Assembly: GCF_013328345.1 (NCBI RefSeq)
Contig: NZ_JABULX010000021.1
Location: forward strand, 1-64,000
Source of the DNA: Marinifaba aquimaris
GTDB taxonomy: Bacteria; Pseudomonadota; Gammaproteobacteria; Enterobacterales; Alteromonadaceae
DNA: 64,000 nucleotides
Direction of reading: 5' to 3'
The translations under genes were made by a program, and so were the position numbers. Every line of letters begins with the position of its first letter. Within the stretch, counting starts at the first letter, position 1. Positions 36,556 to 43,748 of this stretch are shown here, in pieces. The notes beneath the pieces are model-generated. The model saw only the letters and a program-made list of their open reading frames with translations, was not told the DNA's origin and ran no database searches.

Positions 36556-38166
36556 TTAGTGCTTCTCCACTTTGGCAAAATTAATCCCAGAATAAGGACT
36601 AAAATTCAAATTGGTTACACGCGTGCTCTTAGCTTGAAATCGCATCGAATGGGCAATTGGTAAAATTGGCATTTCTTCACGGAGAATTTCTTGAGCTTTA
36701 TGGTAGTGCTTTCGGCGTGCTCTTTGGTCTTTAGCGTTTAAAGCCAGACGAATTTGGTCGTCAAATTCTTGATTACACCAAACTGAACGATTTGCGCCTA
36801 CTATGGTAGCAGAGCAGCTCAATATTGGGCTAAAGAAACTATCTGGATCTGGCGTATCAGCAGACCAACCAATTAATACCGTATCGTGTTTACTTTCAGA
36901 TAAAGCGCGTCTGAACGTTGTCCATTCAAAACTAACCACATTAACCTTAATACCAATTTGTTCAAGGTCTTGGCTGATCAACTCTGCCATTTTTAGCGCA
37001 TTGGGGTTGTATGGTCGCTCAGTTGGCATTGCCCAAATATTCATTGTGAAACCAAAGGGTACACCTGCTTCACGCAACAGGTTTTGAGCCATTGCTGGGT
37101 TGTACTTTGGATTTTTGACCTTGGGGTTATACGCCCAAGATAAAGGTGGTAGCAAGCCATTTGCAGGGAATGCTGTGCCATAGTAGACCGCTTGCATAAT
37201 TGAATCTTTATCAACGGCCATCGATAAAGCTAACCTAACTTTTGGGTTATCAAATGGTGGTTTGATGGTATTAAACGCCCAAAAAGCGGTGTTCATAGCC
37301 GGTTGCGCTTGTACTTCTATTTCTTCTGATTGCTCAAGAATGGCCATTTCACTTGAAACAGGATAAGCAATGACATCACAAGATTGAGTCAAGATTTTAG
37401 CTAAGCGGGTAGAGCTTTGAGTCGTTATATCGAAAACCAATTGTTTGATTTTCGGTTTACCTTCCCAGTAATTAGGGTTGGCGTAATACCTGATATAAGC
37501 ATCTTTTTGATACTTTACAAAGTGATAAGGCCCGGTACCTATTGGGTAATTGTCGATATCGTCAAATTCATTCAGTACTTCAAGCTGAGTACCATACTGT
37601 TCAGATAAGATGATTGAATAATCACTGGCGAGTTGATGAATGAAGCTGTGATCGGCTTGGTTTAATTCAAAGCGGACAACGTAATCAGAAACCTTGACGA
37701 TATCAGCAATATTTTCGCCTAAGTTAACACTATCAAAGAAGGGATAAATACCGCCGCCAGTATCGTGAAAAGGGTGATCCTTTAATCGCCAGCGATTAAA
37801 AGAAAATAACACGTCGTCAGCATTAAACTCTCGAGTAGGGATAAAATAAGGTGTGCGGTGAAACTGAACCCCTCGTCTTAATTGGAAAGTATAGTGTAAG
37901 CCGTCTTCTGATACTTGCCAATAACTGGCCAAATCATGGGTGATACTGCCATCTTCCTCATCAAACTTAATGAGTGTGTTGTAAAGCTGTCTGGCGGTTG
38001 CATCAAGTGTTGTGGCAGAATTGGTCAATTGAGGATTGAAGCTTTCAGGGTTGCCTTCTGAACAATAAACGACACCTTGTTTGAGCACGCCAGATTCTTG
38101 CTTTTGACACCCAAGCATCACAGCAATAGAACAGAGCATTGATAATGTGTAAAACAGTTGGCGCAT
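36556..38166 (-). CDS. sapA: Sap peptide-binding protein SapA, with lipobox
   Basis: Solute-binding protein (SBP family 5), 536 aa, first gene of sapABCDF. The fold markers 'GTGPYHFVKYQKDAYIRY' and 'FDNPKVRLALSMAVDKDSIM' are seen. The signal ends in a lipobox, VMLGC (Cys20), so the protein is probably a membrane-tethered lipoprotein, unlike the free periplasmic SapA of enterobacteria. Five nt separate it from the stop of pspF upstream, so transcription may continue from pspF. Confidence 0.92.
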   Translation of the reverse strand: MRQLFYTLSMLCSIAVMLGCQKQESGVLKQGVVYCSEGNPESFNPQLTNSATTLDATARQLYNTLIKFDEEDGSITHDLASYWQVSEDGLHYTFQLRRGVQFHRTPYFIPTREFNADDVLFSFNRWRLKDHPFHDTGGGIYPFFDSVNLGENIADIVKVSDYVVRFELNQADHSFIHQLASDYSIILSEQYGTQLEVLNEFDDIDNYPIGTGPYHFVKYQKDAYIRYYANPNYWEGKPKIKQLVFDITTQSSTRLAKILTQSCDVIAYPVSSEMAILEQSEEIEVQAQPAMNTAFWAFNTIKPPFDNPKVRLALSMAVDKDSIMQAVYYGTAFPANGLLPPLSWAYNPKVKNPKYNPAMAQNLLREAGVPFGFTMNIWAMPTERPYNPNALKMAELISQDLEQIGIKVNVVSFEWTTFRRALSESKHDTVLIGWSADTPDPDSFFSPILSCSATIVGANRSVWCNQEFDDQIRLALNAKDQRARRKHYHKAQEILREEMPILPIAHSMRFQAKSTRVTNLNFSPYSGINFAKVEKH

Positions 38167-38171
38167 TGTTT

Positions 38172-39275
38172 TTATTGTTTGTCCTGATCCAACAAATTAT
38201 ATTTTTTTAGGTAGCCTCTTAACTGGTGATAAGTGACCCCCAGTAGCTCAGCCGTTTTTTTCTGGTTGAACTGTGCAGATTCTAACGCTTTTTTAAGCAT
38301 TTGAATCTCAAAATTTTGAGATTTTTGTTTAAAATTGAGCGGAAATGTTAAATTTATTTGATCTGCAGCATGAATTACTGGCGTTTGAATGTGTTTTTCT
38401 TCATTTTCTTCGCTAGATTCCTCTTCTTTAATGTCCTGAGTTGCTGCATGAGTGCTACTTGCTGTTGTCTTTAAAGATTGAGCCGTTGGTCTGAAAGGTG
38501 ACGCAAAAGGGTCTAAAATAACATCGCGTATCGGAGAGTGAGGTGATTGCAGTCGGTACAAGCTTCGCTCGATGACATTTTTGAGTTCACGAATGTTGCC
38601 AGGCCAGGCATAATTGAGTAAGGTGCGTTTGGCTTTTTCACTAAATCCAGAGAAAAATTCGAACTCAAGTTCTTTGGCCATATTCACTGCAAAGTAATCG
38701 GCAAGCATTAAAATATCTTCTTGTCTTTCTCTGAGTGGGGGCAGTGTAATCACCTCAAATGCTAATCGATCGAGTAAGTCCGCTCTAAATCGGCCTTGTT
38801 CAACTAAAGAAGGTAAGTCCTCGTTTGTCGCAGCAATTAACCGTGTATCCACTTTTACCGTTTTAGCCCCACCAACACGTTCAAATTCACCGTACTCAAT
38901 GACTCTAAGTAACTTTTCTTGAACTAAAGATGAGGTGTTAGCTAACTCATCAAGAAATAAAGTACCACCGTTGGCTCTTTCAAAGCGCCCTTCATGACGC
39001 TTGCTGGCACCTGTGAAGGCGCCCGATTCATGACCGAATAGTTCACTTTCAAGCAAGTTCTCATTCAAAGCTGCACAATTAAGACTGAGGTAATTTTGCT
39101 GCCAGCGCTCAGATAAATAATGCAATCGAGCTGCAATGAGTTCTTTACCTGTTCCGCGCTCACCAATGATCAAAACTGGCTTATGCAAAGGTGCTAAACG
39201 GGATACTTGGTCAAGTACAGCCAAGAAGTGATTAGATTGGCCGAGTAGGTTATCTCTAGTGTTTGTGGAATTCAT
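38172..39275 (-). CDS. pspF: Phage-shock sigma-54 activator PspF
   Basis: AAA+ enhancer-binding protein for the sigma-54 polymerase; it lacks an N-terminal receiver and is normally held off by PspA. Walker A GERGTGKE is at residues 38-45, the sigma-54 contact loop GAFTGA at 85-90, Walker B 'GGTLFLDELA', and a C-terminal Fis-type helix-turn-helix ('NQKKTAELLGVTYHQLRGYL'). It is ~40 residues longer than E. coli PspF (325 aa) owing to a Ser/Glu-rich stretch at about 270-310. It is divergent from pspA and just upstream of sapA. Confidence 0.95.
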   Translation of the reverse strand: MNSTNTRDNLLGQSNHFLAVLDQVSRLAPLHKPVLIIGERGTGKELIAARLHYLSERWQQNYLSLNCAALNENLLESELFGHESGAFTGASKRHEGRFERANGGTLFLDELANTSSLVQEKLLRVIEYGEFERVGGAKTVKVDTRLIAATNEDLPSLVEQGRFRADLLDRLAFEVITLPPLRERQEDILMLADYFAVNMAKELEFEFFSGFSEKAKRTLLNYAWPGNIRELKNVIERSLYRLQSPHSPIRDVILDPFASPFRPTAQSLKTTASSTHAATQDIKEEESSEENEEKHIQTPVIHAADQINLTFPLNFKQKSQNFEIQMLKKALESAQFNQKKTAELLGVTYHQLRGYLKKYNLLDQDKQ

Positions 39276-39394
39276 CTTTTTTTGGTCAAAAAAACTATTT
39301 GTTGGTTATTTTTCTTATTTTAATCGCTTTTGATTATTTTGCTATTTAATTTTTAAATCCTTAAAAATCAATGATTTAATTGTTTTTTAACAGG

Positions 39395-39410
39395 TTGGCA
39401 TAGTTCCTGA
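39395..39410 (+). promoter_or_regulatory. Possible sigma-54 promoter of pspABC
   Basis: TTGGCATAGTTCCTGA carries the -24 GG; ten nt further the -12 position is GA rather than GC. It lies 62 nt before pspA, in the pspF-pspA gap, where PspF-dependent sigma-54 transcription is expected. Confidence 0.45.
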
Positions 39411-39471
39411 TAACAATTTAAGTGTCGGATAGGTTAATTGTAACCAACTTATTTAAAGAGAGAGATGTATT

Positions 39472-40140
39472 ATGGGTATTTTTTCACGCTTTGCAGACAT
39501 TGTTAATTCTAACATTACCGCGCTGCTTGATAAGGCTGAAGATCCTGAAAAAATGGTGCGTTTAATCATTCAAGAAATGGAAGACACATTAATTGAAGTG
39601 CGTTCTTCTTCAGCAAGAACTTTAGCCGATAAAAAAGAACTCACTCGCCGTTTGGCCCGCTTGAAAAAAGAAATCGAAAGCTGGGCAGATAAAGCAGAAT
39701 TGGCCATCAGTAAAGGGCGCGATGATTTAGCAAGAGCGGCACTTATTGAAAAAAGTCAGTTAGAAGAGCAAGCAGAAAGCTTAGCAGCAGAATTAACATT
39801 ATTAGATGAGCAGATTGACCGTTTACAGGACGAAATTGCTCAACTGCAAGAAAAGCTTATTGATGCTAAAAATAGAAAACAAGCACTGGCATTAAAGCGC
39901 AAAACAATGAGCTCTCGTTTAGATGTTAAAAAGCAAATTGATTCGGGTAAATTAAACGACACGCTCAATCGCTTTGAACATTACGAGCGAAAAATTGATG
40001 AATTAGAAGCTGATGTCGAAAGTTATGACTTAGGCAATAAAAGCTTGGCTGATGAATTCGCCGAACTAGAAGCATCAAGTAAAGTTGATGACGAATTAGC
40101 TGCATTAAAAGCGAAAGTCGCTAAAAAAGATAAGGAATAA
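39472..40140 (+). CDS. pspA: Phage-shock protein A
   Basis: Membrane-associated coiled-coil protein that inhibits PspF and, under stress, forms ESCRT-III-like assemblies to stabilise the inner membrane. 222 aa, as in E. coli. The N-terminal amphipathic helix 'MGIFSRFADIVNSNITALLD' binds membranes; 'DPEKMVRLIIQEMEDTLIEV' is the family signature; the rest is coiled coil. First gene of pspABC; 4 nt to pspB. Confidence 0.98.
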   Translation: MGIFSRFADIVNSNITALLDKAEDPEKMVRLIIQEMEDTLIEVRSSSARTLADKKELTRRLARLKKEIESWADKAELAISKGRDDLARAALIEKSQLEEQAESLAAELTLLDEQIDRLQDEIAQLQEKLIDAKNRKQALALKRKTMSSRLDVKKQIDSGKLNDTLNRFEHYERKIDELEADVESYDLGNKSLADEFAELEASSKVDDELAALKAKVAKKDKE

Positions 40141-40144
40141 TTAG

Positions 40145-40381
40145 ATGGAAGACGTCGTTGGGATTCTTGTTGCACCGATTATCATATTTTTGATTTTTGT
40201 TGCTCCGTTTTGGTTATTTTTCCATTACCGAAGTAAGAGTCAAGTGAGCCAAGGCCTATCTGAAACTGAATTAGCTCAATTACTTGAATTGGCATCAAAA
40301 GCAGAAAAAATGTCAGATAGATTAGATTCTTTGGAAAAAATTCTTGATACCGAATCGCCTCATTGGCGAGAAAAAGAATAG
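40145..40381 (+). CDS. pspB: Phage-shock protein B
   Basis: Small inner-membrane protein (78 aa) that with PspC relays envelope stress to PspA. One N-terminal membrane segment ('VAPIIIFLIFVAPFWLFFHY') is followed by a cytosolic coiled coil ('LLELASKAEKMSDRLDSLEK') and 'ILDTESPHWR', the conserved C-terminal PspB block. Lies between pspA (4 nt) and pspC (9 nt). Confidence 0.96.
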   Translation: MEDVVGILVAPIIIFLIFVAPFWLFFHYRSKSQVSQGLSETELAQLLELASKAEKMSDRLDSLEKILDTESPHWREKE

Positions 40382-40390
40382 GAGTTGTAG

Positions 40391-40795
40391 ATGCGTGACT
40401 TAAAATCAACTTTGTACCGTGATAGTGATGATTGCAAAATTGCTGGTGTCTGTTCTGGTATCGCTCATCACTGGGGCTGGGAGACTTGGTTAGTCAGAAT
40501 TATCGCCTTAAGTGGTTTGTTCTTATCGGGTACTTTGTTCTTTTTCGCTTATATCGCAGCTTGGATTATTTTAGACAAGAAACCGGCTGAGTCGAAATGG
40601 CGTCAAAACATCAAACGCGAAAGCTCTGCCCCTTTAGAGATCAAATCTAAAGTATGGCAAGCAGGCTCTCCACCGAGACAAGCTTTTTTTGAAGTAAAAG
40701 GTGCATTTGACGAGCTGGACAGACGTTTACAACGCTTAGAAACGCATGTTACTTCAAGACGCTTTAACGTTGCCCGAGAAATTGACCGATTGTAA
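40391..40795 (+). CDS. pspC: Phage-shock protein C
   Basis: Inner-membrane sensor, 134 aa. The N-terminal PspC domain is clear ('LYRDSDDCKIAGVCSGIAHH', then 'WETWLVRIIAL' and the membrane segment 'GLFLSGTLFFFAYIAAWIIL'), followed by a cytosolic tail with 'FDELDRRLQRLETHVTSRRF', the region that contacts PspA. GGAG precedes the ATG. A terminator follows, ending the pspABC operon; pspD and pspE are absent. Confidence 0.96.
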   Translation: MRDLKSTLYRDSDDCKIAGVCSGIAHHWGWETWLVRIIALSGLFLSGTLFFFAYIAAWIILDKKPAESKWRQNIKRESSAPLEIKSKVWQAGSPPRQAFFEVKGAFDELDRRLQRLETHVTSRRFNVAREIDRL

Positions 40796-40824
40796 TTTAT
40801 ACAGCGTTCATCACTCAAATTTGA

Positions 40825-40856
40825 TAAAGTCAGCAAAACGCTGACTTTATTTTTTT
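40825..40856 (+). terminator. Terminator after pspABC
   Basis: TAAAGTCAGC / GCTGACTTTA with loop AAAAC, followed by seven T. Confidence 0.9.
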
Positions 40857-40867
40857 GGGGTACATCA

Positions 40868-41263
40868 ATGACTGAACAAGCACAACTCACTCTTTTTCAA
40901 CAACAGGTTCAGGAAATGCAGCAAGGTGAAATGACCGAGCAAGATTTTTGGCCTGTATTTTTAAATGCTGAGTTTTATATTCCTATTCGTAAAATTGAAG
41001 ACAGTGTCGTTGAAAAAGACTTTGCCTTTATTGTTTATGATTCTAAACAAGTTGCTGGTGGCAAAACCGTTTTAATTTCTGATAGTCCTGAATACTTAAA
41101 AGGCACTGGTGCGACAGACTTGATGATGATGAAGGGCGGGCAAATTGTCGAGCTCGTTTATCCTGATGTTGAGATCTCATTTGCTTTTGTTGGCGGTGGC
41201 TTTGGTATTCCTGCCCAATTCGTCAAACAGTTAAAAGATGCCATTACTAGTAAGACAGAGTAA
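40868..41263 (+). CDS. Conserved hypothetical protein (possibly SseB-like)
   Basis: A 131-aa cytosolic protein, not firmly recognised. It begins with a short helical segment ('LFQQQVQEMQQGEMTEQDFW') followed by 'NAEFYIPIRKIED' and alternating beta strands ('TVLISDSPEYL'), then 'MKGGQIVELVYPDVEISFAF'. The layout (short N-terminal helix, 'fyvPl...', 'sD..yl', a later region with an exposed Gly-Gly) faintly recalls the SseB N-terminal domain, but I would not name it on this. It stands alone between a terminator and a convergent DUF1289 gene. Confidence 0.6.
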   Translation: MTEQAQLTLFQQQVQEMQQGEMTEQDFWPVFLNAEFYIPIRKIEDSVVEKDFAFIVYDSKQVAGGKTVLISDSPEYLKGTGATDLMMMKGGQIVELVYPDVEISFAFVGGGFGIPAQFVKQLKDAITSKTE

Positions 41264-41269
41264 ACCTTA

Positions 41270-41542
41270 TTACTCAAAGAAGCTCAGTTGCTCTGGCGCC
41301 GATGCATTAATTTCGGCCAGTAACTCAGCTTCTTTTTGCTTCATCTTCTTGTTGTTCAATTTCTTTTTACGCATCTCACACAGGGTTAATACTTTAATTT
41401 TCTGCCCTTGGCTTAGATTATCCCAGTAAAACCTTTCTTCTCTGCTTCTCAAACAACCTTTGCAATAACCGCGCTTCCCTGATTGGCAAACACCAATACA
41501 AGGATTTTTCGCGTCAATATCAAAAAGTTCTGTTTGTTGCAT
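41270..41542 (-). CDS. DUF1289-type protein with four cysteines
   Basis: A 90-aa protein. The conserved cluster 'NPCIGVCQSGKRGYCKGCLR' has four cysteines spaced C-x3-C and C-x2-C, likely a metal site, and is followed by 'REERFYWDNLS', typical of DUF1289 proteins. A basic central stretch and a C-terminal 'QLSFFE' follow; the tail ends like other small Alteromonadales proteins. Function unknown. Converges on the preceding gene with a 6-nt gap. Confidence 0.82.
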   Translation of the reverse strand: MQQTELFDIDAKNPCIGVCQSGKRGYCKGCLRSREERFYWDNLSQGQKIKVLTLCEMRKKKLNNKKMKQKEAELLAEINASAPEQLSFFE

Positions 41543-41771
41543 TATTCAAAAGTGGATTCTTCAACTAAGCTCTTTATAAGTTTAGCAATTACAGCACCTT
41601 AGCGTCACTATTTAGCTTATTTTCGGATATTTATTCTGCGCTTATGCCAAATAATTGTTATTAAGGTCAGAAAATTAAGAGCTTTTTTACTATTTTCTCA
41701 TTTATTTACCCTAGATATTCGTTACAATGCAAACAGCTATTATCTAGATGTTATTGAATTAAAGGCTATTT

Positions 41772-42242
41772 ATGAACGCGAATTTCGTAAATCCATTTTT
41801 ATCGTCACTGTTAAACGTACTGAGTACGATGGCGATGTTAGATCTCAAACCTGGTAAACCTCGTTTAAAAAGAGACGAAATTGCTCGTGGTGATGTTTCA
41901 GGCCTAATTGGTATGGTTGGTCCACAGACAAAAGGTTCCTTTTCCATAACTTTTGATGAATCTTTAGCACTTGAAATCATGAGCCGTATGTTAGGTGAAA
42001 AGCCAGATTACATTAACGAAGAAGTTACAGACATGGTTGGTGAGATCACTAACATGGTTGCTGGCGGTGCAAAGCGTTTGCTGGGCGAAAAAGGTTTTGA
42101 GTTCGATATGGCAACGCCTATGGTTGTTGCAGGTAAAGGCCACACTATTGCGCACAAATCAGAAGGCGGTTTAGTACTAATGCCATTTACTGCTGAAGCA
42201 GGCTCTGCTCATATTGAAATTTGTTTCGATAAAACGAGCTAA
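41772..42242 (+). CDS. Chemotaxis protein CheX-like phosphatase
   Basis: A 156-aa CheC/CheX/FliY-family protein. The phosphatase motif E-x2-N is present in '[17 protein letters not shown]', and '[20 protein letters not shown]' and '[12 protein letters not shown]' match the family strands. CheX dephosphorylates CheY-P; its single-domain form outside a che cluster is common in Alteromonadales and may act on other response regulators. AAAGG precedes the ATG. Its stop overlaps the next start by one nt (TAATG), so the two are translationally coupled. Confidence 0.88.
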   Translation: MNANFVNPFLSSLLNVLSTMAMLDLKPGKPRLKRDEIARGDVSGLIGMVGPQTKGSFSITFDESLALEIMSRMLGEKPDYINEEVTDMVGEITNMVAGGAKRLLGEKGFEFDMATPMVVAGKGHTIAHKSEGGLVLMPFTAEAGSAHIEICFDKTS

Positions 42243-42667
42243 TGTGGCAACAGTTTGAAATCAGTTTATCAGCTAAGCAGAGAGGTTTTCACTTAGTTGA
42301 TAATGAGGTAATTAAGCAATTACCCGCACTTTCGCAATACAAAATTGGCATTGCTCATTTGTTATTACAGCACACATCAGCCAGTCTGACGTTAAATGAG
42401 AATGCCGATCCTACCGTTAGAAGCGATTTCGAAGCACATATCAATAAAATGGTGCCTGAAAATGCACCATACTACCAACACATCTATGAAGGGCCAGATG
42501 ATATGCCAGCGCATATAAAATCGAGCTTGTTGGGCGTGTCTTTATCTATACCTGTTGCCAATGGTCGATTCGCAATGGGGACTTGGCAAGGTATCTATTT
42601 AGGAGAGCATAGGGACTATGCATCAAGCAGAAAAATAATCGTTACGCTTAATGGCGAGCTACGTTAA
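42242..42667 (+). CDS. yjbQ: YjbQ-family (UPF0047) protein
   Basis: A 141-aa protein of the UPF0047/YjbQ family; some members have a weak thiamine-phosphate synthase activity, so the name is often given as secondary thiamine-phosphate synthase. Hallmarks are '[20 protein letters not shown]' (His and Asn of the active site), '[12 protein letters not shown]', '[13 protein letters not shown]' and '[13 protein letters not shown]'. It overlaps the preceding cheX-like gene by 1 nt. Real role in this organism is unclear. Confidence 0.92.
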   Translation: MWQQFEISLSAKQRGFHLVDNEVIKQLPALSQYKIGIAHLLLQHTSASLTLNENADPTVRSDFEAHINKMVPENAPYYQHIYEGPDDMPAHIKSSLLGVSLSIPVANGRFAMGTWQGIYLGEHRDYASSRKIIVTLNGELR

Positions 42668-42837
42668 CTTAGCCTGTAAGTAATTGAATTAGCTACAGGT
42701 TAAGATTAGTATTATTCTAATTCTCCTACACTTTATATAATAATAAATAGTTACATTTCTCTATACTCGATCCAAAGAAAATTTGTTTTAGTATAAGAAT
42801 AGTAAGTGAGTTTGTGATTTAAGGTTTTATCTGTTTT

Positions 42838-43740
42838 ATGAGATTAATTGCTTTAACCTTTTTGTTGTTTATCTCTTTATTTTCTGTGACAGCCAAGGCA
42901 GCTAAAGAGCCCGTTGTGATCAGAACACTTCCAGAAGATTCAGCAATTTATATTAGTTATCTAGACTTTGTTAAAGGCAAAGATATCGCTAATATCACAG
43001 ACTTCTCTTTGCTCAATAACGCGGGTCAACGTGAGATCATTGAAATGGTGCTTATCCAACAAGCACTAGAATTTGGTGGGTTAAACCGACCTGTCATGTT
43101 TCAGCCTTTAGCAAAATTTTATATCCGCAATATTCACGAGCTCGTTAAAGGTCGCTTTTTAATGTCAACCGAAACCGTCTGGTTTAATGATATCCGCGGC
43201 CACAGCAACTGGTTATACATTACCGATCCTACAATTGAAAAAGGTCAATTTGCAGCAGGTTTATACACCTCTCCAAACAATCGAAAAGCGATGCGCGCCA
43301 ATGTAGCTGATTTAGCCGAATTGACTGCTGTATCGAATCGCTCATGGTCTGCCGACTGGGCCGCATTACAGTCAATTGATTTAGGTGGCTTGGAGACCTA
43401 TGACGAGTGGTATTACATGGTTAAATTAGTTGACCGCCGCATGGTTGACTTTATGTTGGCACCGGTTAGCTCGGCAGAAGATTTCTCCATCACTATGGAC
43501 AATATGAAAATAGTGCCAATTCCACATTTAAAAGTATTGCTACCGGATAGCCGTCACTTTGCCGTGTCGAAAAGTCATAAAGATGGCAAACAGGTTTTTG
43601 AAGCGCTAAACAAAGGTTTGAAAAAATTAAAATCGTCAGGTCGATTATTAAAAGCTTATCGCAGTGCGGGCGTAATTAACCCAAGAATAGAAAACTGGAC
43701 TGTGGTTAACCCTCATGTGTTAACTCAAGCACCAAAATAG
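42838..43740 (+). CDS. Secreted solute-binding-like protein, paralogue B
   Basis: A 300-aa secreted protein (signal MRLIALTFLLFISLF...AKA) and paralogue of the gene at 16511-17389. The shared blocks run along the whole chain: 'MVLIQQALEFGG', 'FAAGLYTSPNN', 'DLAELTAVSN', 'WSADWAALQS', 'VDFMLAP' and the C-terminal 'DSRHFAVSKSHKDGKQVFEAL' (in part: DSRHFAVSKSHKDGK). This end resembles SBP family 3. No transporter partner is adjacent; polB begins 8 nt after the stop, so the two may be cotranscribed. Function unknown. Confidence 0.72.
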   Translation: MRLIALTFLLFISLFSVTAKAAKEPVVIRTLPEDSAIYISYLDFVKGKDIANITDFSLLNNAGQREIIEMVLIQQALEFGGLNRPVMFQPLAKFYIRNIHELVKGRFLMSTETVWFNDIRGHSNWLYITDPTIEKGQFAAGLYTSPNNRKAMRANVADLAELTAVSNRSWSADWAALQSIDLGGLETYDEWYYMVKLVDRRMVDFMLAPVSSAEDFSITMDNMKIVPIPHLKVLLPDSRHFAVSKSHKDGKQVFEALNKGLKKLKSSGRLLKAYRSAGVINPRIENWTVVNPHVLTQAPK

Positions 43741-43748
43741 CATGCGCC

